From: CBDFNC01 sp965249895
Lineage (GTDB): Bacteria; Pseudomonadota; Gammaproteobacteria; Enterobacterales; CBDFNC01
DNA: 64,000 nt
Reading direction: 5' to 3'
Assembly: GCA_965249895.1 (NCBI GenBank)
Contig: CBDFNC010000005.1
Coordinates: 1,054,001-1,118,000 of the forward strand
Below the pieces are notes generated by a model. It saw only the letters and a list, made by a program, of their open reading frames with translations. It was not told where the DNA came from and did no database searches. Position 1 is the first letter of the stretch. Each line of letters begins with the position of its first letter. A program made the translations under genes and the position numbers. Shown here piece by piece: positions 28,601-36,404 of this stretch.

Positions 28601-28946
28601 CGGTTTTCAACCAGCGTTGTGCTGCGGCCTGAGCCTGTTCGTCAGTTATTCTGCCACTTTGACTCAGCCTGAAGTACTCGTCCAGGACCGATGCAGACAT
28701 TGCCGATATCTGGGTAAGATCCTTATCGAGCTGGGACAATATATCTATCTTGTCGGACATAAGCCTGTTATAACCCCCCATGATATTTAGCTCGACCAGC
28801 TGTATCACGTTGAGTGCAGAAGTTTCCTCGGCATGGGTCATTGCATTGCCCACGTACCTGTGTGTTGCGTACATAATGGTCGCAGACGTGACTGCCATAA
28901 TGATGACGATCAGGCTGATTATTTTGCCACGAAAAGAGCTAAACAT
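25635..28946 (-). CDS. Hybrid sensor histidine kinase (Cache-HAMP-HisKA-REC-REC-HPt)
   Basis: A 1103-residue membrane kinase. A membrane helix at about 8-27 and another near 335-355 flank a 300-residue periplasmic double-Cache-like sensor domain. HAMP follows at about 355-410. HisKA has H440 in ATMSHEIRTPMNG. HATPase contains DSGIGISPKKL and VYGGTGLGLTIS. The first REC (about 690-815) has VVVLDMKMPGMSG and the second (about 835-960) has LILMDCQLPEMDG. A C-terminal HPt carries H1043 in RRSAHSFKSSSGN. This is a complete internal phosphorelay. GGAGG precedes the start. The two binding proteins upstream and the REC-PAS-GGDEF-EAL gene overlapping downstream suggest that it reads a periplasmic signal and outputs to c-di-GMP. 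Confidence 0.95.
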   Translation of the reverse strand: MFSSFRGKIISLIVIIMAVTSATIMYATHRYVGNAMTHAEETSALNVIQLVELNIMGGYNRLMSDKIDILSQLDKDLTQISAMSASVLDEYFRLSQSGRITDEQAQAAAQRWLKTVKFDRGELFLFDRMGTIISHPNPQIEGSSITGLRDLKGRQLAKVMRYGALKPEGDKGVFYWQKPGQDHTSKLMGRFNPIPGWQWTLVAIVNFENIEQQSVQKMDTIVEVLKKTFAKIRVARTGYVFLFTGDKELLIPPPGAYAPSDEGELNPNIGPLLDSLIQADRRDKAFYLYGDPFGADHQQVKSYISYIKAFDWYLVTVVPVSEIQAPAEALVGQQSQIILFIFCASIVATFFMVAKISQPLNILTNYAKTLPKHDFTRENEASVEVNDLAVKNRDEIGRLAESFVFMEIELKKNIQQARSDKEVAETASRAKSEFLATMSHEIRTPMNGILGMAELVLDTELTPRQRRFINGIYRSGESLLSVINDILDFSKIESGKMQLDDQPFNPAELIEDLSDVFAPRAQDKELDLLFRIPPHLHMSVNGDAGRLRQILVNLVGNAIKFTKSGEVVVEVASAQESDTELELRFQVKDSGIGISPKKLSAIFDSFSQADSSTTRVYGGTGLGLTISKRLVEMMDGKIGVQSELGKGSTFWFALVLPKVSQTMDVVPAEKVNLTGLRVLLVDDSATNREIITHYLVSCGVVTDLAENGKQALAMSYAANRAEKPYQVVVLDMKMPGMSGMDLARAMKADQQLSDIKLIMLSSIDYPDDSSTGRDIGILRCLSKPVRQLELYQALEDVVGFCNEKEDLAETPSGVIRSRVQISLKGRILLVEDHPINQQVAMEMLTQLGLETELACNGLEAIDKFEHKRYDLILMDCQLPEMDGYQATSHIRQSGSKNADVPIIALTANALEEDKGRCLAAGMNDYLAKPFNKQQMIALLRQWLPELAAKTYRNQVSGQSGLLPDVKPVANGNAGSISSTEVDIKPGESLLDPVVIGQLLEMDKTGGFLARIVDAYLHKSPDDLKQVRAAVAQLEPEAIRRSAHSFKSSSGNLGAQGLVELCKKMELASSQADLADYSELLTEIEAEYDRVQAALIEVSRSTYA

Positions 28947-29007
28947 TTGTCCTCCATCCTGCGATTACCACGGCTGTCACAACAACGATTATTATCGAGC
29001 CTTACTG

Positions 29008-30204
29008 CTATTCAACCATCTCAATATCCCGATAAATCTTATCGGCTACCGCCAACAAATCGGCATATACATATAGGCCTATTTTCTCCGCCGTCTTCAG
29101 GTTGATAACCACATTAGCCTTCTCTTCAAATAGCTGTTCTAGCTGCCTGGGTTTGGCGCCGTTCATTACCCTTGCCATGGTTCGGGCCAGAAATAACCCG
29201 ACCTCGTCAAAGCCTTGCCGGGAAAGGCTCAGTAAAATCCCCTTTCTCACCTGCTCTTCCCCGTACTGGGAAAACGTCGGTATGCGGTAGTCATGGGATA
29301 TTTTCACCAGTTTGGGCAGTGTTTGGTCGTTGACCCCTCTCTGATTTGTGACATAAATGGCGTCAGCTTGCCGGGCAAGCCGGTGAAAACAGTCAATGAC
29401 AGCTTCACCCGCCTGCTTTAGATCGGCAATATCGTCTTTGGTATAACAAGGGACAACTTCAAATCCACCCACCTTTGCCACTTTGTCGATCAGCTCTAAC
29501 GCGGCATGACTTCGACCACTAATACCACTTTCGTAGGCAACCCCTAGCTTCTTAAAACCCAGCAGATTGTGAAACATGCGAACCTGGCGTTCAGTTCGGT
29601 AGGGGTCGACACGAGCATAAATATGTTCCATACCCGAATCGTCGATACTTTTGATAATACCCGCCCCAATGGGATCATTGCTCGACATCACTATGGTCGG
29701 CGTATCATGCTCATGGGTGGCTAGCGCTCTTCCTGCCCATGTTCCCATGGCGATAACCAGGTCAATATCATCCCGGGTATTTAGCTGGCGGATCACCTTT
29801 TTACTCAGGGCATAGTGAGCTTGCTTGTCCCAACCCGCGGCGTAATACCCGTCACTCACAAACGTGATATAGGGCCCGCTGCCATGCTCTACCAACCAAT
29901 TCCACAGCGCCCGGGTGTCATTTCCCTTGAAACTGGGTATTCGTCTTCGCTCGATCCAGCCCAAGCTCATCAGCCCTTTAATGCTGGAGGCGAGATAGTG
30001 GTAATAACTACTTTGCTGACCACCCTCATAATAAGCGATTCGCCAGGCACGACCTTGTTTAACCGCCGGTGTGGTAGCAAAGTCCTGTTCGGCACCGAGT
30101 GCGCTGCTGGAAACTCCAATCGAAATGACGATGACCGCAGCAAGTATTTTCCACCCAGTTAACAGTACACGCCACATGATGAACCTACTTTCATGTTTGG
30201 CCAT
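29008..30204 (-). CDS. Periplasmic ABC-type substrate-binding protein, copy 2
   Basis: A binding protein of the ABC_sub_bind (PF04392, TrpX-like) group with an N-terminal signal peptide (about 15-40). Recognisable features are WRIAYYEGGQ, the DLVIAMGTWAG segment, NDPIGAGIIKSIDDSG and the hinge region KKLGVAYESGISGRS. The frame is open to a TTG at 30222, but ATG at 30204 has GGGAG seven bases upstream. It is a paralogue of the gene immediately upstream, with conserved blocks throughout. No ABC permease or ATPase is adjacent. Because a hybrid kinase with a periplasmic sensor follows, I infer that it presents a ligand to that kinase and does not feed a transporter. Confidence 0.85.
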   Translation of the reverse strand: MAKHESRFIMWRVLLTGWKILAAVIVISIGVSSSALGAEQDFATTPAVKQGRAWRIAYYEGGQQSSYYHYLASSIKGLMSLGWIERRRIPSFKGNDTRALWNWLVEHGSGPYITFVSDGYYAAGWDKQAHYALSKKVIRQLNTRDDIDLVIAMGTWAGRALATHEHDTPTIVMSSNDPIGAGIIKSIDDSGMEHIYARVDPYRTERQVRMFHNLLGFKKLGVAYESGISGRSHAALELIDKVAKVGGFEVVPCYTKDDIADLKQAGEAVIDCFHRLARQADAIYVTNQRGVNDQTLPKLVKISHDYRIPTFSQYGEEQVRKGILLSLSRQGFDEVGLFLARTMARVMNGAKPRQLEQLFEEKANVVINLKTAEKIGLYVYADLLAVADKIYRDIEMVE

Positions 30205-30237
30205 CCCTTTGCTCCCTATCAATTCCTGTACACTGGG

Positions 30238-31428
30238 TTATTTTGTTTGTGCTATATCGCGATAAATCTCATCCGCTGCGCCCAATAAAAGTAGCGGCAT
30301 ATCAAATCCAATGATTTCCGCCGTTTTCATATTAATGGCCATCTTAGGACGCGCCTCATACAGCTGATCAAGATCATTTGGATTCGCTCCGTTGAAGACC
30401 TTACTAAAAGTAGTGGCGTGAAACTCACCTATATAGCGATATCCGGCTTGAGAAAGGCTTGCCAGAAAGCCATATTTCACCTGCTCTGAGCCCGCCTGGG
30501 AGAATGTAGGAATATGAAACTGATTTGAGATACGCACCAACTCTGGCAGCGACCTCTGTGTCACCCCCCCTTGCTCGGTGACATAAATAGCATCCACGCT
30601 TTTCCCTAATTTAGTGAAACAATCGACAACACTTTGCTCTGCCAACTTGGTATCACTAATATCACTCTGGGTGTGGCAATGCTCTACACTAAAGTCCAGT
30701 TGTTTGCCTACTTCTAGCAAGGTCTCCAGCGCCGCATAACTTCTGCCGTTGACCGTGTTTTCATACGCCACACCCAACTTTTTAAACCCGACGCTGTCAT
30801 GAAATACCCGTATCTGGCGTTCATACCGATAAGGGTCAACCATCGCGTGGACATGGCGATAGCCTGAGTCGTCAACACTTTTAATGATGCCCGCGGAAAT
30901 AGGGTCGCTGGTCGATAGCACCATCAAAGGCGTATGATGTCTGTTGTTCGCCAGATCTTTTCCTGCCCAGGTGCCCATAGCTATCATTAAATCCAGATCT
31001 CGCGTTTCACCGAGCCGTTTTACCGCGGCAGCGGCAATACCATCGCGTTTTTCATCGTCCCAGTTAATGCTGAAATAAGCGTCGCTGACAAATTCGACGT
31101 AATCACTCTTCACTTCCGTTGCCAGCCACTGCCACAGTTGTTGAGTCTGCTCGCCTTCTTGCTCTGGAATATCCAGGGGCTTAATCCATCCTAGGTTCAT
31201 CAACCCCTTAACCGTCGCCATCAGCACCTGTTGATATTTTATGTATTCACCGCCTTCGTAATAACCGATCCGCCACCGCCTACCCTCATTGGAGGTCGGC
31301 ACCGTACTCACGCTTTCCTTGATGTTGGGCGTATTATTCACATCGAGTTCATCACTCGTCGCCACTGTCATCATAACAGCCATCAACAGTGCCCCCGTGT
31401 ATTGAAATACCTTGCTCACTGTACTCAT
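30238..31428 (-). CDS. Periplasmic ABC-type substrate-binding protein, copy 1
   Basis: This 396-residue paralogue of the following gene has a signal peptide (VFQYTGALLMAVMMTVATS). Shared blocks include WRIGYYEGGEYIKYQ, DLMIAMGTWAGKDLA, SDPISAGIIKSVDDSG, HAMVDPYRYERQIRVFHD and KLGVAYENTVNGRSYAALE. AGGAG precedes the ATG. The gap to the next gene is about 33 bp. The pair looks like a tandem duplication that has since diverged, so the two proteins may bind related ligands. The ligand cannot be told from sequence; family members elsewhere bind aromatic amino acids or related small molecules. Confidence 0.85.
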   Translation of the reverse strand: MSTVSKVFQYTGALLMAVMMTVATSDELDVNNTPNIKESVSTVPTSNEGRRWRIGYYEGGEYIKYQQVLMATVKGLMNLGWIKPLDIPEQEGEQTQQLWQWLATEVKSDYVEFVSDAYFSINWDDEKRDGIAAAAVKRLGETRDLDLMIAMGTWAGKDLANNRHHTPLMVLSTSDPISAGIIKSVDDSGYRHVHAMVDPYRYERQIRVFHDSVGFKKLGVAYENTVNGRSYAALETLLEVGKQLDFSVEHCHTQSDISDTKLAEQSVVDCFTKLGKSVDAIYVTEQGGVTQRSLPELVRISNQFHIPTFSQAGSEQVKYGFLASLSQAGYRYIGEFHATTFSKVFNGANPNDLDQLYEARPKMAINMKTAEIIGFDMPLLLLGAADEIYRDIAQTK

Positions 31429-31464
31429 TACTTGCTCCTTATCCGACGTTTCGCCAACCCAAGA

Positions 31465-33078
31465 TCAACTGCGTTTAAATAACCTATCCCCTTCTGGTTT
31501 TTGTCGATTGATGGAAAAATATCGTTCGTAAGATAACCTTGCTTGCCAGCCTTGCAGCAGCAACTCAGGAGCTGCATCAGCAAGTGTTTCAGGCAATGAG
31601 GCTATATGTGCATCTAGCACACTGGTGGTCTTAATACGCTCAATATCAAGCTGACTCAGACCTCCCCCTGCAATAATTTCGACCGGCCCGGCCAGCGATA
31701 ATCCCCCTTGTTCACTCGCCCCTAACACGGCTTGCATTCCCGATAGGTAGCTGGTGGTAGGTACTCCCTTAACACTTTGTATTACTGACTCAGAAGCGCC
31801 GCCCACACTGAGTGCGGCAAGCAGTCCCCGCTGCATCTCAGGTAGATACGCCGCCTGGTAATAACCACCTAAACAGTTGATGCCACGGGAAAGCGCTAAG
31901 ACAAAGTAACTGGTAAACAGTGACGGAAGCAGGCAACCCGCCTGCAGCGCCTCGGCGATACCACTGGGAGTCAAGGGGATCTGCCACTTTGTCTTCTTAT
32001 CGGTTCTTCCACACAGGCTAGGTGGCTTGCCTTTTTGCTGAATCGGCGCCAATGGCACCCTATGTCCATCAGGGTCTATTCCCCAAAACAGGAAGGTGCC
32101 AGTGGCAGATCCGGTTTGTTTACGGCAATAGCGAGCATTCAACGCCGAGCCTGACCAACATCCCCACCTTCCATCGAGTTCATGGAACAGACAGTTATAA
32201 ATCAAAGGGTTACCTATCAATCGATAGACCAAACTGGCGCGATCGTTCAGATCAGCCAACAGCAACAAGCTGACCAATTTCTCCATTTCCAAGTAAAGTA
32301 ACTGAGGCGCCGCCTGTGGCTCGGCAAACATTTGCTGCCAAATAGCCCCATTGAGCTTCACGGCCTGATCGGAGTAACTGTGACACCCCATCATCCCAGG
32401 ATCACCATAGGTATCCGATAACAGCGATAACAGCGAGCTTGCGTATACTTCACCTAGCTTGCCAGTGTGGAGCAGGTTTAGCGTTTTCCGCCGAGCCCGC
32501 TCTATCATGGCCTTATTCAGGGGAGGAGCCTGACAGACCATTTTACGTTTATATCTGTCGGGGAAAAGCGGTAGCCGGAGAGGTTCAGGGCTGTCGGCTG
32601 AACAACCAGAACTGTAAATAAGCGCGCCTCTGGGATATGTCATGTTATTGAGCGGTACATTTCCGCAAGCAAAAACCGGCACAACTTGCGCACTATGATC
32701 ACTATTTGACCTTAAACTGAAGATCAAACTGCTCTGAACGGACTGAGCAAAATAATCGACCCCATGATGATTGGCCGTCAAGGCAACCGGGTGTTGAATA
32801 AGCGCTTCACCCGCCTTGCGCGCCAAGTCTTCACCAAGTAACGGACCGGCATAATCTTGGATAGCTTGAGCCAGATCTTGCCGGGGCTGAAAACTGTTAT
32901 GAGTACAAGTAGAAATGGTTTTCACATAATCTAGCAATGTATAGTGACCAAACCGATTTAGGGTTTGTGCTACTACCGGTAACTTACGGGATACCAGTTG
33001 CAGCAAGTGCTCACTGACTGGCACACTCCGCTTATTGAAAACGGTCATCGCTCTCGTTAAATCAGCAATTTGGCTCAT
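31465..33078 (-). CDS. Unknown 537-residue protein in DapF-like/MFS operon
   Basis: I do not recognise this family. The protein is soluble by composition: no signal peptide and no convincing membrane helix. Distinctive segments are TANHHGVDYFAQSVQSSLIF (about residues 97-116), PVFACGNVPLNNMTYPRGAL, a KMVCQAPPLNKAMIERARRK stretch, LELDGRWGCW-like FHELDGRWGCWSG in the middle, and a Gly/Ala-rich GPVEIIAGGGLSQLDIERI near the C-terminus. His, Cys and Asn clusters suggest an enzyme. It follows the MFS gene by 1 bp with an excellent AAGGAGG, so it is translated together with the DapF-like and MFS genes. I infer a biosynthetic partner of the racemase; this is unproven. Confidence 0.8.
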   Translation of the reverse strand: MSQIADLTRAMTVFNKRSVPVSEHLLQLVSRKLPVVAQTLNRFGHYTLLDYVKTISTCTHNSFQPRQDLAQAIQDYAGPLLGEDLARKAGEALIQHPVALTANHHGVDYFAQSVQSSLIFSLRSNSDHSAQVVPVFACGNVPLNNMTYPRGALIYSSGCSADSPEPLRLPLFPDRYKRKMVCQAPPLNKAMIERARRKTLNLLHTGKLGEVYASSLLSLLSDTYGDPGMMGCHSYSDQAVKLNGAIWQQMFAEPQAAPQLLYLEMEKLVSLLLLADLNDRASLVYRLIGNPLIYNCLFHELDGRWGCWSGSALNARYCRKQTGSATGTFLFWGIDPDGHRVPLAPIQQKGKPPSLCGRTDKKTKWQIPLTPSGIAEALQAGCLLPSLFTSYFVLALSRGINCLGGYYQAAYLPEMQRGLLAALSVGGASESVIQSVKGVPTTSYLSGMQAVLGASEQGGLSLAGPVEIIAGGGLSQLDIERIKTTSVLDAHIASLPETLADAAPELLLQGWQARLSYERYFSINRQKPEGDRLFKRS

Positions 33079-33079
33079 A

Positions 33080-35191
33080 TTAATTCTCCCTCCTTAGCAT
33101 CAGCGGAGAGAAACTGGCCGTCATCACCAGGAATAACGCGGCCATAACCAAATAGATCACGCCAAACCAAGTGACGCCAGCTTCAATGTCAGAGACCAGC
33201 ATCAACCAAGCAAAGACAACAGGGCCGAGCATTTGACCTACACGACTGGTAGCAAGAAAAATACCCAGGGCTTTGCCTTCACCCAACGACTGCGTCACAT
33301 CGAGACTAAGCACATATGCACTCTGGGAAGCCCATACTAAGCAATTAGATAGCCCTAGCAGGATGACTGCTACGCTGGTTGCTGCAATACCCTGCAATGT
33401 GCTGAAAGCTATAAAAGCACAGCCACCCAGTAGCCCGCCAATCAGAATAGGGGTCTCTTTGCTCTCAGCGTTATCGACCATACGACCAAATGCAGGACTA
33501 AATAATGTCAGAATGATACCAAATAGCATGAGTACCTGGCCCACAGTGGACTCTGAGACACCTAACCTGCTCAGGTAAACCGGGCTAAAGTAATAAATAA
33601 ATCCAATTGCAGCAACAGATGCGGGTAGGCTGCTGAAGAATATGGTGGCAAGTACCCGGCGGTCGGTCAGAAATTTTAGTAAATTTTCCGAACCGTAGTT
33701 TTCCCTGTGCTCAGACACTGTAGCCTTGGGTAACTTAGCTGGCCTTACTTTTGCGGGAGAAGAATTGTCCAACGTTTCCAGAATAAAAACCACAGTATAA
33801 ATAACAACCAATGCGGCGATACCCAAGCCGACCAGAAATACAAATTCATAATCGAAAAACGCCGCCAGAATAGCGCCCGTTGCGGCGCCACATATACTGC
33901 CTGAATACAAGCCCGCAAAGAGATGCGCTAACCCATGCGCTTTATTTTTCGGATTGGTATGACAGATAACACAACCTTGAGCCGCCAATATGGTCAACCC
34001 ATAACCAAAACCAACGACAGCGCGGGCTGCAATCAATTGCAATGCATCGGGAGCTAGCCAGGAGTACAATCCACCAGCAAAGCTGATAAGCAAACCAGCA
34101 ATGAATGGCCTTTGCCAACCTTGCTTATCTAACCACACTCCAGAATAAATTAGCGCTACCCCCACACAGAAAAATTCTGCCGAGATAGGCAAGCTCATCA
34201 CTACATCCGGTGAGAGTCCAATATCCAGGTCATTCAGCCGCTCCATATGCAAGGGCATAAAGGACATTGAAATATCAATACCGAACAGGAATAGGAAGAT
34301 CGCGGGACGGATTAAGGCGCAACCAGCCGGATTTTTCTGGGAAACCGAGCTTGACTGGCGCACAGACAACGACATCAGTAACAAAGTCAGTTCAACGCTC
34401 AACAAAAAAGTGATGAGCGCTACCGTGCCACTATCGATCAATGCATACGCCATCTGTTGTCGAACAGGCCAAGCGGACAGCTCAAGAGAAAAACGGCCAC
34501 CTTGCTGCAGTGATTGGGTGACTGTAAGATCCTTCAACCCCGCGCTGAGGTGCTTAAGTACCACCAATGCACCGAGTTCAGAGTCTGACTTATAGGGGGA
34601 GCTGAGAGCATGGTTAACCTGGCCGGTGGCGTCTGATATCGACAGACTTATTATTTGTTGATTTTCATTCAGTAACTGCTGTAGTTGAGCGTTTAATGTA
34701 GCCCGTTCGCCGCTTTTGTTAAGCCGTTTAAGTGAGGCTTGAGTTGCCTCGGTGAGCATAGCTGCGTGTAGCTGTAGCTCATTTTCAGCCGCACTCTGAA
34801 TGCGACTCAGCTGAAATATAACCAAGCTGAGCTGAGCACATAAAAATGTGCCCGCCATCACCCATGCCACCCACCGAGTTAAGCGCTGCGGTTTTGCCTT
34901 CGCCGCATACTTAAGCCATAAAATACTAAAAAATAGCAGCACAAGACCTATTGATAAGGAAAGATAAAAGGACGGTGAGCTAATAAAGGAAGCTCCTGAC
35001 AAATCCTGTGCTGAGGCGAGAATGACGGATTGATCCGACTCAGTCGCTATTGTACTTATGACTTCAGGGGAAGTGACACGGACAAGGAAGTGTGCAAATA
35101 CTATGTTCATCATCAACCCGGCAAATAGCAGTGAACATATTAATGACGCTATGCCCTGAACATAAAACCTTTGCAGACGCAAATATAGCAT
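33080..35191 (-). CDS. MFS transporter with N-terminal sensor-like module
   Basis: 703 residues, about 300 longer than ordinary MFS carriers. The N-terminal part has hydrophobic segments near 11-33, 75-95 and 107-127. A soluble stretch follows (about 128-245, helical then beta-rich, QQIISLSISDATGQVN), and a helix near 250-275, the arrangement of an extracytoplasmic sensor domain. The MFS fold begins near 290, with GVWLDKQGWQRPFIAGLL and RAVVGFGYGLTILAAQGCV typical of loop 2-3 and helix 4. It follows the DapF-like gene by 4 bp. In this context an exporter of a small amino-acid-derived compound is plausible, and import cannot be excluded. Confidence 0.85.
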   Translation of the reverse strand: MLYLRLQRFYVQGIASLICSLLFAGLMMNIVFAHFLVRVTSPEVISTIATESDQSVILASAQDLSGASFISSPSFYLSLSIGLVLLFFSILWLKYAAKAKPQRLTRWVAWVMAGTFLCAQLSLVIFQLSRIQSAAENELQLHAAMLTEATQASLKRLNKSGERATLNAQLQQLLNENQQIISLSISDATGQVNHALSSPYKSDSELGALVVLKHLSAGLKDLTVTQSLQQGGRFSLELSAWPVRQQMAYALIDSGTVALITFLLSVELTLLLMSLSVRQSSSVSQKNPAGCALIRPAIFLFLFGIDISMSFMPLHMERLNDLDIGLSPDVVMSLPISAEFFCVGVALIYSGVWLDKQGWQRPFIAGLLISFAGGLYSWLAPDALQLIAARAVVGFGYGLTILAAQGCVICHTNPKNKAHGLAHLFAGLYSGSICGAATGAILAAFFDYEFVFLVGLGIAALVVIYTVVFILETLDNSSPAKVRPAKLPKATVSEHRENYGSENLLKFLTDRRVLATIFFSSLPASVAAIGFIYYFSPVYLSRLGVSESTVGQVLMLFGIILTLFSPAFGRMVDNAESKETPILIGGLLGGCAFIAFSTLQGIAATSVAVILLGLSNCLVWASQSAYVLSLDVTQSLGEGKALGIFLATSRVGQMLGPVVFAWLMLVSDIEAGVTWFGVIYLVMAALFLVMTASFSPLMLRREN

Positions 35192-35195
35192 TAGG

Positions 35196-36404
35196 TTAAT
35201 GCCCGCCGGTTCGATTTATTTTAACTGGAATATCTGGCACAAGTTCTGTGCTGGTCTCCAGCTCAGAATGCAGTTGACGAATATTGATCTCAGACTCGAA
35301 AACAGGCTGTAGACGCTGCTCAGTAAGGCGAAAGGAACCTTCATATAATAAAGTTGGATTGGTTTGAAGCAACCATCCGTCAGCCGAGCTTTGCACCCTG
35401 ATCAATGCATCCGGATCATGCCAGCGGCAGCGATGTGGTAGTACATCAGTTGTTGTCACATCGCGGGCATGTAAGCACTGACTGACGTAAGCGGCAGCCA
35501 TAGCCCCAGTACCACAGGCCAGGGTTTCACGGTTAATACCCCTTTCAAAACAACGATTTTCAACCATACCTGAGCTGTGATAGCGGGTAAAATTCACATT
35601 AATTCCCGCCGGGAACATATGCCGGTAATGGCTGTTTAGATATGAACCAATTAGCTGAACAAGTTGAGATCCCACACTCAGTCGCTGCTTTACCGAGCCA
35701 AACTGTTCGCTACCTTTGCTCGTACCGAAAATATAATCCGCCAGCTCAGGCACAGAAAAGTCATGATCAGGAAAAACAACAAGATGGGGCTCACCGGTAA
35801 ATACCAGGTAACCGGACAGTTGTACCTGGGTCTTTTCCGTATAGGGCTTTAGATCATGGAACCTGAACTCAACCATGATGGCGTCAACAGAATCGATTAC
35901 TTCATCGTGACGATGAGTATATCCGGGAATGCTCAGTTCTTCGGGCAAACGCCTGGGCAGCCCCATATTAGCGAACCCCCCCATCAAACCGACGTCACAA
36001 CCTATATTCAAAACACTCGGCTCTGCTAACGGGATCTCCGTCATAATCCTGGCTCGGTGAATACCATAGGTTAAATGCAGGTAGTTAGCGATACATATAA
36101 GACCATTGCCACAACACAGTGCTTCCTCACCATTAGGCTCAAACATGCGAAAAATAAACTCAGCCTGTTGCGCATCAGGCTGCTGTTGCCAGCGGCTGTG
36201 TTGGTCCATGAGTTTGGCCAGGGTATCTTCATCACAGCGCTGAATAACCAACAAATTGTCACAGCCGATACCAAATGCCATATTGGTTGCGTAGTAAGCA
36301 AAACGAGCTTTATCATGCTCTGATAGGTAGGTGGTCTGTGTCTCGTCAATGATCACAAAATTGTTACCACAAGACGTGTATTTGACAAAGGGTATCGACT
36401 TCAT
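35196..36404 (-). CDS. DapF-family amino acid epimerase/racemase, enlarged
   Basis: 402 residues, against about 275 for housekeeping diaminopimelate epimerase. The N-terminus FVKYTSCGNNFVIID matches the DapF start. Both catalytic cysteines are present: C98 in CCGNGLICIANY and C297 in ETLACGTGAMAAAYV. GEPHLVVFP and PAGINVNF are further family marks. The extra length lies mainly in inserts and a C-terminal tail of about 50 residues. The enzyme should invert the alpha carbon of an amino acid without a cofactor. As the first gene of an operon with an MFS transporter and an unknown enzyme it is more likely a specialised racemase than the lysine-pathway enzyme. DapF-type racemases of this sort make D-amino acid precursors, for example D-His in staphylopine synthesis. 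GGGAG precedes the ATG. Confidence 0.88.
   Translation of the reverse strand: MKSIPFVKYTSCGNNFVIIDETQTTYLSEHDKARFAYYATNMAFGIGCDNLLVIQRCDEDTLAKLMDQHSRWQQQPDAQQAEFIFRMFEPNGEEALCCGNGLICIANYLHLTYGIHRARIMTEIPLAEPSVLNIGCDVGLMGGFANMGLPRRLPEELSIPGYTHRHDEVIDSVDAIMVEFRFHDLKPYTEKTQVQLSGYLVFTGEPHLVVFPDHDFSVPELADYIFGTSKGSEQFGSVKQRLSVGSQLVQLIGSYLNSHYRHMFPAGINVNFTRYHSSGMVENRCFERGINRETLACGTGAMAAAYVSQCLHARDVTTTDVLPHRCRWHDPDALIRVQSSADGWLLQTNPTLLYEGSFRLTEQRLQPVFESEINIRQLHSELETSTELVPDIPVKINRTGGH

Noticed and set aside
35196..36404. Plain housekeeping dapF
   Set aside because: Length, operon partners and distance from lysA-type neighbours argue for a specialised racemase, although dapE and dapA happen to be in the same window.
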